In this document: positions 10,541 to 23,588 of the stretch, in pieces | Position numbering within the stretch: position 1 is the first letter of the stretch | How the letters are laid out: each line of letters starts with the position of its first letter | Assembly (NCBI GenBank): GCA_024699855.1 | Contig: JAMPIQ010000001.1 | Coordinates: 3,844,001 to 3,908,000 of the forward strand | Direction of reading: 5' to 3' | DNA from: Aphelenchoides besseyi | Lineage: Eukaryota > Nematoda > Chromadorea > Rhabditida > Aphelenchoididae | Length of the DNA stretch: 64,000 bases | Notes under the pieces: generated by a model | Database searches by the model: none | The model's input: only the letters and a program-made list of their open reading frames with translations | What the model was told of the DNA's origin: nothing | Made by a program: the position numbers and the translations under genes

Positions 10541-13351
10541 ATGTCGTGGTCAACGACTTTAACGTCGTTCGTGTTTATTGTCCAGTTTATTTTTCTAATC
10601 TGCTTGGCCGCTGACGACTTCTACGAGTTGTTGGGTGTTTCACGGGACGCGGATGATCGAACGATTCGAAGGGCGTTCAAGAAGTTGGCTATTCAAAAAC
10701 ACCCCGACCGAGATTCGGTAACAACGAAATCATTCACGTTTTACTTTCTGTTGTTTTCAGAATAATCCGAATGCTCATGCAGACTTCATAAGAATAAACA
10801 AAGCTTATGAAGTGCTGAAGGACGCTGAGTTGCGACGAAGATATGATCACGGCGAAGACCTTAGTGACGATAGCAAGCACTCAGGCCAAAATTACCAGAG
10901 CTGGTCGTTTTACAACGAGAAGTTCGGGATTTACGACGAGGATATGGAGATCGTTACTTTGACTCCATCTGAATTTCAAAGTCAAGTTGTCGATTCAAAT
11001 GATTTTTGGTTCGTCAACTTCTACTCCACATTCTGCAGTCACTGTCATGTTTTGGCGCCGGTTTGGCGAGAGTTTGCTCGTAAAATGCACGGAATCGTTC
11101 GTATTGGAGCCGTCAATTGTGCAGAATATCCGCAGATTTGTCATGGAGAGCAAGTAAACGCATATCCATCGCTATTGGTTTATCCAGAGGTTTGCACGGC
11201 GTTTTAATGGATCTCATGAGTTTGTTTTAGCACGTTTTCTATCAAGGTAGACGAGAAGTAGACGCGTTGGTCGAATTTATTACTTCACGATTGCCTGTGG
11301 AGATCATTCACATCACTCATCGGAATATCGAGAGCCTCACAACTCAATGGGAACCGTATGCTCAAAGACCATGGCTAATTGATTTCTGTGATGAAATGGA
11401 AAACTGTTTTACTCAAACAAACAGGTGAGTAACATGCTCAGTATTCTTAATTCATTTTTATTCAAGACGATTGTTGGCCCATATGCTCAATGGAATTGTC
11501 AATGTTGGAACAATTATATGTACAGCTGAAGGAAAAGAGAAACTTTGCGATACTCTTCGTTCCGATGGTGTTGCTTTCTATCCGACAGGAAAAATGGATA
11601 AAGCACACGAAATCGTAAGTTACTCTTCAATCTTCTAGTTATTCGTTTTTAGGAAATTGGATCGATTGACATAAAAGAAGTGCACGCAAAAGTCTTGCAA
11701 CTGATTCCACCAATCGATGAACTGAGCGATTCCGATTATCGAAATCTTCTGGACACGATTGAAGAAACACGAAAAGAGGAACTTCTGATTTTATTCACCG
11801 ATTCGAACAGTAAACAGGGATTTCAAAACGGAGAATTGAAGAAGCTGTCGGTCTCTTTGACGAATGTAAAGTTTTTGTTGGCTGATTGTTCCGTGTTTCC
11901 TGATGAATGTGAAGGACTACATTTCGGTCATCTACCTCGTTTGGTATTTTTCCGAGCAAATGGAAACTTCATAATCAGTTATGGTAAGCACAACGAAATG
12001 ATATAAATTAATCGGGATTCAGACAAGAAGATCACGTTAAACGAAGCTCGTGCGTTTGTTGCTTCGGCTCGAAAATCGACAATAATCTCATTGAATGAAC
12101 AGCAGTTCACTGAAATCCTTCAACAACAAGCAGATGGATCGTCAACGGACTTGTGGCTTATTGATCATTTTGCTCCGTGGTGCCGGCCATGTTTGAATCT
12201 ATTGGCCGAACTCAACAAACTACCACACACTTTGGATGGACGTCGACTACGTACGGGTATTATTGACTGCGATGTGCACAAACAGTTTTGTTCAAATCAA
12301 GGCGTTAACAAGTAGGTTGATTTCTGTTTCAACCATCTTCTATGTCATTACTAGTTATCCGACAACGTTCTTTTTGTTTGGTCAAAATACGGAACGGATG
12401 ATCGGTTTCCACAACTCGGAAAACGTAATTGACTTCATTCGAGAATCGTTGAATCCATCGGTTGCCATTCTCGGATCTGCGGAGTTCGATGAGTTGGTGG
12501 TGAATAAACCGCCGGAAGAAATATTCGTGATAGATTTCTTCGCTCCATGGTGTGGTGAGTTTGTTTTACTGATAAATTGGGAATTCAATAAGATTGTAAT
12601 CAAACGTTTGGCGGGAATGTAGTGAGATTCTAATTGTAAAGAAAGTGATCAAGACAACCGGTCTAACGAAATTGTAAGACTACAAGAGAATAAAATGATA
12701 TTTTAGGACCATGCCAACAATTGGCGCCCGAATATCGAAAAGTAGCTCGAATCGTGCAAGAAGAAACTGATTTGATCAGTTTTGGTTCCGTTGATTGTGA
12801 AGCACATCGTGAGCTGTGTCGTCAGAACAACATCCGCAGTTATCCAACTATTCGTGTCTTCGCGAATGGTCGACATTTCGATTACCCGGCAAATTGGTGG
12901 AGAGATCACGGATCGATTCGCCAATGGCTACTACAATTTCTTCCAACAAATGTCGAGAATGCGGATGAGAATCGATTGAACGAGTTGTTGGAAGTTGAGA
13001 CCAAGTTAGCAGTTATGGTCGACTACTTTGCGCCGTGGTGTGGCTTCTGTCAGCAGTTAGCTCCAATCTATGACCAAGCCTCTCGAGTAAGAAAACAAAC
13101 GATTTTACAACTAATCGATTGTTTAGATGATGGAAGGACGCGTTCACTTTGTTAAAGTCGATTGTGTTGAGCAACCAAACGCTTGTACTCGTGCCGGAAT
13201 ATCCGCTTATCCGACCATCAAACTATACACACCCGGAAAACGATCTTCTGCAGGTGGTATTCGACTTCAAGTTCACGACGCTAAGCATCTCGTCGACGTT
13301 GCCAATCGAATACTTGGCGAATACGGACATCATCGTCGTGATGAGTTGTAA
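10541..13351 (+). CDS. dnj-27: ERdj5/DNAJC10-type ER disulfide reductase
   Basis: The signal peptide ([19 protein letters not shown]) leads into a J domain with the HPD tripeptide (QKHPDRDS), then a series of thioredoxin-like domains. Redox motifs occur in order: CSHC (near 11033), CRPC (near 12181), CGPC (split by the intron that begins near 12555) and CGFC (near 13039), the last three preceded by APW. Two thioredoxin-like segments without CxxC lie between the first and second motifs (about 11230-12000), as in mammalian ERdj5. The protein ends in RDEL immediately before the TAA at 13349-13351, a KDEL-type ER retrieval signal. The role known for the family is reduction of non-native disulfides with BiP, in ER quality control. 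About seven short introns were placed. The symbol follows the C. elegans ortholog. Confidence 0.95.
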
Positions 13352-15177
13352 ATCGCATTTCAAACAAAAACCGGTGATCTTCATTTTTACATGCATAATT
13401 ATTAGGCATTCAATCTTTCATTGTGCTTGTTATATTCTTTGTTATTCACGTTATAAATGGTTGTCATTACGGAGTTGCTCAATCGATGAAATAATCAATT
13501 GGAATGTACATGGCGGTGCAATTTGTTGTTATTGAAACCATGTTCTCGGTCAATTGCATCGTTGTTTGTCATTCTCACTGATGACTATTTTTGTCCTCAC
13601 GCAAAAAACGAAGTTGTTTCCTCGTTATCTCTCCTCTAATCCTTTCGACCTTTATTGCCTAAGATAAGATTCCTTAGGAGAATAAACACGTAATTGCACA
13701 GATTGCGATTTTCACTTTTTTTATTCTTTTCACTTTCTTTCTGCTACAATACAAATAAAGATAAGAATCTTGATGGAATCGAAAACACAATGCAAAGTGG
13801 AAAAGAACAAAAGATAGAAATCGTGGTAAAATTCTGAGAGGTCTCATTTGAATGGAAAATGATCACGTCGAATTTAAAATTCAATATACAAAACCACGTT
13901 AAGAAAAATCGCAATGTTTGACAACAAATATTTACGCTGATGGTAAGCGGGATGGTGGAAGCAGTCGAGGTGGAGGGCTGCTGTTGATTAGAGTTTTTTT
14001 GGTATTTTTTGGATTTACTATTACATTATTGGGTGTAAAGCTTGTGTTTGAGATAAATGCAATATAACAATAGAAGCAGTTGGGAACTACGGAAAAAAGG
14101 AGGTAAGTTCTAGGTTCGAAGAGGTTATGGAACATAAAAGCAGGGTCTATTCTCCATCTAATCATCAGAGAATTTGGGTGCTAGACAACGAGTTAAACGT
14201 CAAGATACAAAGGTTGTAAACGTCAAGAATAGAATAAAGAGTGCAAATCGTCGATTGTCAACCATTCGATTCGACTTTCAATTATACTCGCAAGTAAAAT
14301 CAACAGCAAATCAAATGGGAAACAAACGACGATCTTTACAATTCTAACAACATTACTACATGTTGCTCCTAGAGAGGTATTAAACGCGTTTGGGAATTCG
14401 CAGATGCAAAAACATTTCACTCAATTCGGAACCGTTAAACAAAATTTTGGGAGCTTGGCCGTGAGTTCAAAGGTCGACACAGTTTGAGGGGAGAAATTGA
14501 GAAGACCCGAACCCTCGGGAGATCATCTGTGTGGAACCAGAATGTGAAAATTAAACAACCGGTTTAAAATAACAATTCGTACAAAACAATTAAAAGAAAA
14601 GAGAAGTTTTTCGCAGAAAAACAAATGTTATGCACAGGAATTGCGAGACTCAACGAAACCAGGCGTTCGGCACATAATAACCACGGTGGGCAGTAGGACG
14701 GAGGAGTCCAATTAGACAGAAAATTGTTGTAATCGGATTTGGAATCGAGGGAAATTGAAGAGCATGCGATTAACACGAAATGAACCCGAGACTTTCGTGG
14801 CAAAACACGTAGATAAAAGACAGAGAACATTGATTAGACAGAGAATGTGAATTTACATAATTTTGTTGGATGTCCGGAAGTACAGAAGAAAAGGAGTGAG
14901 AAGAGGGAGTTGTATCGTGTTTAAGAAGCGAATACGCTCAACCGATAACCGTGTACATCGAGAAATAAAACAAATGTTCGAGTTATGTCGGTTACGCTCA
15001 TGTGAACATATTTGTTAGAAGCGAACCGTAAAACTCGTTTACTGATGACAACTGTGAGATCAGAAGAGCGGCAAAACCACGTCGAAAACACTTCTCAGAA
15101 AATAACCCGGACTTTGGCGGAAGGTAAGAACTAACGAAGATTATTACGGCAAATACCGTCGAACACAGCATCGAAGT
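13352..15177. other. Convergent intergenic region, probable long 3' UTR
   Basis: No supported coding sequence. The ERdj5 gene and the PNRC-motif gene converge on it. On the minus strand a clear AATAAAAAA signal lies near 13715-13725, so the PNRC transcript may carry a 3' UTR of about 1.4 kb. Nothing else recognisable. Confidence 0.4.
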
Positions 15178-15573
15178 TCATTTGGAACTAATCGACTCAG
15201 CCGATGGAGTTGGCGAGACGCCCGTTCCGTTTCGCTTTGCGTCAGCTAACCATGAGACCGGTGGCAATGGTACTTTCTCGGGTGCAGGTGAGTCCATGAA
15301 TTTGGAGCCGGCATAAAGTCGTCCGTTCATCATTCTTGGTGGCGTAGCACAAGATACCGAGTGTTGGCGTTGAAAGGCCGCTTGACGACGAGATGGTTGC
15401 GGTTGAGAGGTCGGTGGAACGGTTCGCCGTTGATGTTGGACGGGCGATGTCGATGGACTGCCGTCGATTGGAAAACTGCCAATCGAATGGACCGCGTGGA
15501 GGGGCGATGAAGTGGTCCCATTGCTGATAGTGCGACGAGATTTTCGTTGAGGTCGCTGCGGTGTTGTGTTCAT
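15178..15573 (-). CDS. Proline-rich PNRC-motif protein
   Basis: A single exon of 131 codons runs from ATG 15571-15573 to the stop at 15178-15180. The protein is rich in Ser, Pro, Arg and Gln and likely disordered. Near the C-terminus it has the short conserved motif AGSKFMDSPAPEKVPLPPVS followed by W-L, which matches the PNRC domain (K-F-x-x-P-P-x-P-x-x-L-P-x-P-P-x-x-W). In vertebrate PNRC2 this segment binds DCP1 and links UPF1 to decapping; in other members it contacts nuclear receptors. Which applies here is inference. The rest has no recognisable domain. Confidence 0.75.
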   Translation of the reverse strand: MNTTPQRPQRKSRRTISNGTTSSPLHAVHSIGSFPIDGSPSTSPVQHQRRTVPPTSQPQPSRRQAAFQRQHSVSCATPPRMMNGRLYAGSKFMDSPAPEKVPLPPVSWLADAKRNGTGVSPTPSAESISSK

Positions 15574-18056
15574 GATGACAATTAAAAAGAGAAAAAACTG
15601 AAAAAAAGAAGAAAAAATTACAAAAAGTTCTCATCTCGAATACACGATTAGGAAAATAACTCGACTGTGATTGCAATTATTTTTGGTTGACAAAAGAGAA
15701 ATGGCGAGAATCGTCCGGCTTTTCAATCGACCGCTTTCCACCCAACTAACTTCCAAGAAGCGACGAGTTGGGCGGAGGAGAGCGACAAAAAGTGCGTCCT
15801 TCATTGTGCGTGCGCCGACCCAGTGCGTCACGCAAAGGCGATGTCCCGTGTTTAGTTTCCTGACGTCAGATAACAGAAAGAACAACCCCTCTATTTTCTC
15901 GTCGGTCACGGGGCTTCGTATGACTACGGTCGAGTAAGGCCAAAGAACAGTGCAATTCGCTTTGCACAAGTCGTTCGGTGTACAACGCAAATCAAACGAT
16001 TGCGCGCACGTCAATCGATCGAACGTCAATTGAAATAGAAAACGTCGAGAAAAACTGAAGCGTATGATTAGTGGGGAAAACGACGTCGAGTTTGCGTTGC
16101 CAAGCACTTTAATCGCGATCTATACGATCCGATGGCATCATTGCGAGCGTCCATTAGTGTCGGTCGTCTTTTGGGGTGTCCATTTACCGTCTTATCAACA
16201 AGCAAAATCGCTGGAGTTTGCGGAGCGATTAACAACGATAAGTAGTGCAATGCGTAGGCCCGTCAATCGTTGAGAACAAACGTGCTACGCAGATTGTAAA
16301 CATTCAAATCACGGGACCGTTTGTTTGAAGCCAATTCGACTTATAAACGAAGAAGTTACGATCGGGTAAATTTGCCGAGCTGATGATTGAAAACCAAAAA
16401 AAAGAAGATCGCACGTGTGATTTTCGCGCAAAAGCTTTTTATGGCTGCTCGTAAAAAGCGCACGGCAAACGCGATTTCATTCAATCGATCCCACGATACG
16501 CAGCTGCGAAATGCAAAATCAAATCGGAAAATCGAATCAATCTCAAAAACGGGGTGGAAAGAAACGTGTTGTGAGATTCGCGGGTTATAAAAAACCGTCG
16601 AGCGACAAGGAAACTTTTGAACTGCGCAAAAAATTGGCATCAGCTCATTAAAAGTCCCACAAATGATTCACCGTTTGTCGTGCGTATGAACCGACTGTTT
16701 GATGAATGAGTGACTGGTAGTCGGGTTCGCTATCACCGATCTTTGGGCGCATATTCAAACCGCAAACTCTTTGTTACGTGCCAACGATACGCCCGTTTTT
16801 ACCCCCAACTTTTGCGCAATCCAAAAAATTGCAAGAAAGTGGACGTTCGAGTTGCGTGCATTCGATCGGCTGGCAAGCGGCCATGCAGAATTTTCGGTGC
16901 AACGCAGCAAATCGGACGACCTGTCGTGTAGTGAGGAGCGCTGTTGGGAAGGGGAGTTTGTGTGCGACGAAGGCGCAGTTTTCCTGCGACAACGCGAAGC
17001 AATTGGAGCGAGAGAGAGATCGGAGGAAAAAACGGGCAGAGAGGAACCGGAGCGTGCAATTCGCTGGCGGCTTCGCATTCGAGAGTGTTTTTCTCAAACA
17101 ACAGACGATAAAACGAGCAAAGGGACGACCAGAACTCGGTCCGCGATTCTCACGTGCCGCCTTTTCGCACGCATTTCAATTTGCCATGTGATGGAAATTT
17201 TAACACGAAAAAACGCGAATTCCCGACATCCAACGGTCTTTCTGACATATTTCAATGCAACAAGAATTCTGAATCATTCGGAATTCCGAAACACCAGCAG
17301 TCGTTCCGGTGCTCGTAAGCGAAATGCACCTGTTCAAATGCGGCCACATTCTCGGAAGTCAGGTGGCCAACGTTTCGTTTGTTTAGAACCAGAACGATCA
17401 CGAGTTTCGCCTTTAAGGTCATTTGTGTGTTTGAAGTTTAAAAATGGAATCTCATTGCCGTTGTTACCGTAGGAAAACATACAAACGAAATCAAAACATC
17501 GACCTTTACGTGAACGCCTTCCGATACCTCACATTCAGACGAAGGTCGTCAACAAATCACATGCCTCTCGTCGATTCCCGTTTTGTGCTTTCGGTTCAAA
17601 TGTTCGGGACGAGGAAACGATTCACAAACCACGAGTGCACGACTTTCCATTTCAATTTGTTCTTACGGTAATCCAATGCTTAAACCTTTGTTTGTACGGG
17701 CTTAGGGAACTGAAGCTGCGGATTTTCAAGCGTACAAATGAAAACGAACACTCTCTTTAATTGTCAATTTCAATGTCACGAGTGTGAATACGCAATGAAA
17801 TACGATGGTCATCTCCTTCCGAATTTATATTTTTAGCAAAATGAGAGCAATGAAATGAAATGGAACGGAAAATAATCCGAAAAAGCTCAAGATCATAACG
17901 TCAATACGACGGATTGAAAATCCATTGGCTAATTGCATGTTCGTAGTCTTCAAACCTACGCAAGATGTTTACGATTAGCATTCAAACGGTCGATAACTTG
18001 GAGCTCTATTGTCAATGTGAATTCATTATCCATAAAACAACTCGGAAGTAATGTAA
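15574..18056. other. Long intergenic region, partly GC-rich
   Basis: The upstream region of the PNRC-motif gene and downstream region of the pyroglutamyl-peptidase gene. Both are leftward, so the single promoter expected is that of PNRC near 15.6-16 kb. The part around 16.7-17.4 kb is open in several overlapping frames on both strands (plus frame 16771-17472), which reflects a local lack of stop codons rather than one clear protein. No RNA gene seen. Confidence 0.35.
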
Positions 18057-18868
18057 TCAAATTTGCTTGGAAATTAAGCGAATAATTTCGGCAACAGTCT
18101 CGGTCATCATTTCCTCGGTAGCCTCTTCGCTGAACCGAGAAACGTGAATGAACACTGCTCGACCATTGGACTTGGCCAACGACAAGTAGTAGATGTAACC
18201 ACAAAGAAACCTTAAACAATCGAATTCAAACGAGAAATAAACGAAAACGAACCTTCCGGGATTCGTGCTTGTCCCGACTTCAATCTCCGGAAACAACTTA
18301 TCAGCGACTTTGGTTATCGATTCACAATCCAGAATCGTTTTCAAAATCCGTGGCTCCTCGTTCTTTAGCTCAACAATCGAACGGTTGAGAAACGGGACTT
18401 TGCCTGAAGAATTGTCGATTCATCGCCTAATCAACGATGCTAACCGTTGACATCCGCTGAGACATAACCGTGGGAATAGGCCTGTGTCTCGAGATCAATT
18501 CCATCACACAGATAACCGTTGACACTAAACTTCAGATTAAAAGTTCGATTGAAGTCGTCTCACCCAACGTGAACGATGAACTAAAACCAGAAAGAATCAA
18601 AAACAATCTTCTGAAACAACTTACATCGGGCTTCGTACATTCACACAATTTGGTTGAACACTCGTTTGCTGAGTTGTAAGAAACTTCGATAATCTCGGTA
18701 GTGACGTCGAGGGTTGACGGGAATTCGTACTGCGACAGATTCCTAACGATCACTTGCGCTGGATTAACATCAAAACCACCTGAACAACATCGAATTAAAC
18801 TCGAAAAGATCTCACTTACCGAAACTGCCGTAACCGGTAATACAAATTCGTTTCCTCTTGTTTTCCAT
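18057..18868 (-). CDS. Pyroglutamyl-peptidase I (peptidase C15)
   Basis: The ATG at 18866-18868 gives MENKRKRICITGYGSFGGF after splicing, matching the family start (V-T-G-F-G-P-F). Then come VNPAQVIVRNL, FIVHVGVNGYLCDGI with an acidic residue in the LETQ segment in the expected place, and the catalytic cysteine block NPGRFLCGYIYYLSL. The catalytic histidine follows in GRAVFIHVSRF. Stop at 18057-18059. Introns of 39-46 nt were placed, including one starting GTGAGACG that removes an in-frame TGA. The enzyme removes N-terminal pyroglutamate from peptides in the cytosol. Cys, His and a plausible Glu are present, so it should be active. The length, about 210 residues, is normal. Confidence 0.9.
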
Positions 18869-19135
18869 GTTTCTATTCGACGCTTCGCTGATTGATCGAC
18901 GAATCGAAATGTCTCGCAGCATTCATTTCGACCATTTAAATTGCTCTCTACAATGATGGAAAGTCCAACCAAAAACCAAATCGAACTGCGCCCTAAGGTG
19001 CAAATAAACCAACAGGTTAACTCGATGGATTTATTCAATTAACAGTCAATTTTATTGAACTGGAAAAATCTTCAAGTGAGCAATTTGATGTGTTTCCCAA
19101 GCACATACATTCGATTAAATTGCGAAGAAAAAGTG

Positions 19136-20746
19136 TTACAAAGATAAGGCAGGTACATGGGAGGCACTTGGAATAACACGATTGAAACCGATCGGATAGA
19201 TCAAAGGATGGGAAACAACGTTTTTCAAACGAACGTTCCACGCATTTCCATTGGCTACACGAATTCCGGTCAGTGCAGAGACCCGACTAAGTGCCGCATA
19301 AGATTTGCCATGTTCATGAAACCATCGAGAAACATCGATGCCAATTCTCTCGAAACGTCGTTGTCCGGCCTTGTTCACAGTTTGAGCGAAAGCAACAACA
19401 ACGGGAAACTGAAGACGCCAAAAACGATCTTGACGATTGAAATTGGAAGAACGAGCGATTTGAACGTGATCTCCACATCGAACGCCGCTGCTAACTATAC
19501 ACTTAAGTTGTGGGTCATTTCGATTGTCATCGCTATGTTCGACGCCAATGTATCGCAAGATTGTTCCTCTCAACAGTCCGGCAGAGTCGTAGAGCAGTTG
19601 GAGAAGAGCGTGTTGACGAAGTCGAAGAACTTTTGGTGGAAACCGTGAATAGTCGTATTCAAAAATATCCAACTGAATGGCTGAGAGCGTGTCGACGGCT
19701 CGATTTTCGAAAACGGCGGCAATCGGAAGCAAACTCATTGCACGATCATTCCAATATCGAAGTTGTCGATTGAAAGCACACAAAATTACCCGTCGAGATA
19801 GGGCATCGAAATCGCCACGTTTGATTGCATCCTTAAAAACTGCATGAGCAAGAAATCGGGATTTGACAATCAAATTTTGCGGAATCACAAACTCTCGCAA
19901 TTGACCGTAACCTAGAGAATTTAGAACGTAATAGAATCGTGAATTCATAAGCTGTGGATTGTTGTTCAAACAAAACGTATGGAAATGTGATAACAGAGGG
20001 CTTTCATCGTGAGTAAATCGAGCAGATAAGATGTTTGTAGCCATCTGTCGATCACTAGAAATCGGTCCAAGCGAAGCGAAATCAGCGGTAAGCACGACAA
20101 TCAGATGTCCACCGAATGGTCGATCAAAGTCGCCGGTTAAACGCCGCAGTCGAAGGTCGGCCAATTCGAGAGTTGAATGATGAATATTTTCCACGTGATC
20201 CAAAAGCAAAACATCGGCAGTCACAAGACTAAACTCGTCGGTAGATCCCAAAAACTGTGGTCGTTCTTGATTGTTGATAGAGATACCAAAAGTTTGATGA
20301 AACGTTCTTTCATTTGGCAATTCAGCGGCTGTTGACGTACAAAATGAAGTGTTTATAACCTGAAAAAAATGGGATTAGTCGCGAACTTTGCATTGAGAAC
20401 CAACTTGATAGCCTCGAGATTGAAATGCGTAATAGAGCGAAATAAGCAAATGAGTTTTCCCGGAACAAGATCCTCCGTGTATGAAAAACAGTCGAGCTTT
20501 CGTGTTCTCATTTGTTCTCAGAATTGTATCGGCAATTTGTTTTTGGGCAGGAAACAGATTCCCGTAAGCAAATTTGCTGTTGACCTCTTTTCTGGTTTCT
20601 AATTTCTCGCCTATCACTTCCAACTTCATCTCCCTAAACCCACGTACATAGAACGCCAGCTTGAGATAAGTGTATAACACGTTGATAAGCGAAGTAAAAT
20701 GTAAAGAAAAGTTCCGTGATTCATCCAAAAGATTCGTCAAAAACAT
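19136..20746 (-). CDS. Divergent PIF1-like helicase
   Basis: Two exons joined by an intron at about 20321-20360 encode roughly 510-520 residues. The first ATG with good context is at 20744-20746, but more upstream exons are possible. Motif I is FIHGGSCSGKTHLL (Walker A intact). Motif Ia is TSTAAELPNERTFHQTFGI. Motif II, expected as D-E, reads LLLDHVENI. Motif III, expected as G-D-x-x-Q, reads LTADFASLGPI. Near the C-terminus AQTVNKAGQRRFERIGIDV and SYAALSRVSALTGIRV match motifs V-VI, with the arginine finger kept. The fold is that of PIF1 or Helitron-type helicases. No Rep endonuclease and no Helitron ends are seen. Loss of the Walker B glutamate makes ATP hydrolysis doubtful, yet the frame is fully open. 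Confidence 0.8.
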
Positions 20747-22171
20747 TTGATTTAGCAAACGGATGAACAAAAAATGAGCGTGCAAACGCCCGCTCTTTTT
20801 CTTTTCGCTCGCAAAAGCGCTTGAATGATGACGAATAAATTTGGAACAAGGGACAAGATGACCTCTCGGATGGGGGAACTTGCATATCTACGATACTTTG
20901 CATCCTGCAATTGCCTCCAGCACACTCGTAGAGTATTGGGGTTAAGTGATTAAAATCCCAAAAAAGTAAATTTGATAATCTCATTTACCGTACATTCCAT
21001 CCCACGTCAATGACGACATCGCTGGACGTGAAATTTCATAATAAACAGCCAACGATGTGCATTTACCATTTCGTTCTCGGTGGCAACGGACTTCTGCATC
21101 TCTTCGCTTGTCATTTCTCGACGTAAATCGCGACATTTGACAGGATGTTGTTAATTTGCCTCGACAGTGACATATCATGCGCATATTTCGTTCTCGGAAA
21201 GCGGCCCATGGTTATTCGAACAGTCTCAACTTTGTTGCGAAGTGGGGATTTTGTTTCACTTGTGTTCATTCTACTTCTGACTTTAACACACAAATATGTT
21301 GAATTGACAAACTTTTTTATCTTTGCTTGAATGGTTTTCCGCACGTCTTTCGGTGAGATTAACTGGTGAGGTTCGTGAAGAGGCCACAAAAACTCGTGTG
21401 TGATGACCTTCGTTCGCTCTACTTTTACTCATCTCATTGCTCACGCGCGGACTGTTCACCAATAACAACACTCAATTGAGCCAAACACACGAACGGGCAT
21501 CGAAAAGCGGAGAGATATCTGCGGTCTGTTTTAGTAGTGCCGTTGGTTGTTCGGTGAGAGAAATGTGTTAAAAGAAAACGGACGGCACATACCAACGACA
21601 AACTCCTCGTTACGCGTCGTCCGTCGACTCTTCCACTCCCATTGACTTCTGCGTTTTAGAATCCCGTCGCTTGTTGTCAATTTCCAATTGTTTTCTCTTC
21701 CTCCACTTCTATACTTTGTGATTTATGGCCGTTCCTTCGGAAACCGCAATCTTTTTCCTTTCGACGTTCCACTCCGTTCGTTTATTTTCGCCTCAGCTTA
21801 ATTGTTTATCAGGCGGACTGACTGCTCGTGTTCATCCGCTTATTCGTGTGTCTCGTGCAACGTTTCGAGCTTTTCCGCAATGTTTACCTCGATCCCTCTC
21901 TTTCTCAACGGCATTAAGTGAATGAGTTGAAGAGCAAATTTGGGTCGAGATTGCAAACGACAAGCCTGTGGTCAGCATGAGGTTCTTGGCGTTCCGTCGA
22001 CTTCTAAGATCGCTTAAGCGCGCGGACTTTGAGGCTTAAAACCATTGACTGCGCGTGTTTTTTCGCTTTTCAGACTCTTCGATCGTTTGTTCAAAATCGA
22101 TTTTCAGTTCGAGTTCAATCATTTCGTAGCACACGATCAAAACGAAGTCCTCAACGGCAAAACCAACAAAA
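20747..22171. other. Divergent promoter region
   Basis: Between the leftward PIF1-like gene and the rightward G-beta gene. Short minus-strand frames at 20981-21184 and 21111-21389 are rich in Arg and Cys and could be extra 5' exons of the helicase, but I could not confirm splice junctions. Confidence 0.35.
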
Positions 22172-23507
22172 ATGGCGGCGAAAACGGTCGAACTGCACAA
22201 GCTTCAAGAAGAAGCTCGACTACTCAGAAACCAACTTCAGGTTCGTATTTTGTTGTTCTTCAATTCGATTCTCGAAATTTCAGGACGCCCGTAAAGAAGT
22301 GAACGATGCTTCAATTACTTCTGTGGCCAACAACTTCAATCCGATCGGACGAATTCAAATGCAAACTCGACGAACACTTCGCGGCCATTTGGCTAAGATC
22401 TCTGCGTTACATTGGTCGGCCGATTCACGTAACGTTGTTTCAGCATCACAAGACGGGTAGGTCGATTGGTTTTGTTGTGACAATAACTGTGTGTTTCAGC
22501 AAACTGATTGTATGGGATTCTCTTTCTACGAATAAACTTCACGCAATACCCTTGAAATCTTCGTTTGTCATGGCATGTTGTTACGCGCCAAGTGGTTCGT
22601 TTGTTGCTTGTGGAGGGTTAGATAATCGATGTTCGATCTACTCGTTACGAACACGTGAAGGCCTTGTACGTGTGACTCGTGAGCTTCGTGGGCACACCGA
22701 TTTTCTGTCTTGTTGTCGTTTTATCGACGATAATCAACTTATCACTTCATCCGGAGACTCGACATGGTGAGTGACTGCAATCAACAATTAAACCTCGTTT
22801 TTTAAGCATTTTGTGGGACAACGAAAAAGGAAAGAAAGTTACAACCTACGATTCCCATCATGGCGGTAAGAATTCGCATTCTAATTGTTGAAGCCAAAAA
22901 GCTTGTAGGTGTAATGTACGTGTCAATCTCTTCTGATCTTCGTACCTTCATTTCTGGTGCTTGTGACAACACCGCCAAACTTTGGGATGTTCGTGATCGC
23001 GTTTGTCAGCAAACGTTTGTTGGACATGAAGGAGACGTCAATGCCGTTGATGTAAACTAATGATTGAGATAACTGAGTTTTTGTTGCATTTTCAGTTCTT
23101 TCCATCAAACAACAGTTTCGTTACCGCATCAGATGATGGAACTTGTCGTTTGTTTGATATTCGCGCTGATCAAGAAATTGCCGTCTACGAAAGTGCAGAC
23201 ATCACATGCGGTAAGCGATCTTTATTGTCGGCATTCATCAAAGTAATTCAGGAGTAAGCAGCGTTGCCTTTTCGAAATCCGGTCGCTTGGTATTCGGTGG
23301 CTACGACGATTTTAATTGTTACATTTGGGATTCTATTCGTCAAGAACAAGTCGGTAGGTCTATGCGATTTCTTGAATTAGGCCAATGGACGATCTTTCAG
23401 GCATCCTCGAGGGTCATGGCAATCGTGTGTCGTGTCTTGGCATCAACGCTACCGGACGATCAGTCTGCACGGGATCATGGGATTCGATTTTGCGTATTTG
23501 GAATTAA
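22172..23507 (+). CDS. Heterotrimeric G-protein beta subunit
   Basis: Starts [20 protein letters not shown] at ATG 22172, the coiled coil that pairs with G-gamma. It continues with [17 protein letters not shown] and seven WD repeats ([103 protein letters not shown]). TAA at 23505-23507. The spliced length of about 340 residues is exact for the Gbeta1-4 class. Eight or so introns of 40-50 nt were placed. It acts at the plasma membrane with G-alpha and G-gamma. It differs from the near-invariant animal Gbeta1 at many positions (for example the N-terminus and the third blade), so a paralog or a fast-evolving lineage is possible. Confidence 0.95.
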
Positions 23508-23588
23508 AGTCATTATCGTTGTTGAATGATCTATCTCTCATTGTTTCACTTTCCTAATCTCCGCATTTTTTGTCTAAATTTCGTCTTT

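Noticed and set aside
16771..17472. 233-codon plus-strand frame in the intergenic region upstream of the PNRC gene
   Set aside because: Other frames on both strands are open over the same bases, and the translation is Arg/Ser/Cys-rich without any motif. This fits a local lack of stop codons.
19136..20746. A complete Helitron
   Set aside because: Only the helicase is present. I found no Rep endonuclease motif, no CTRR end with hairpin and no TC start nearby.
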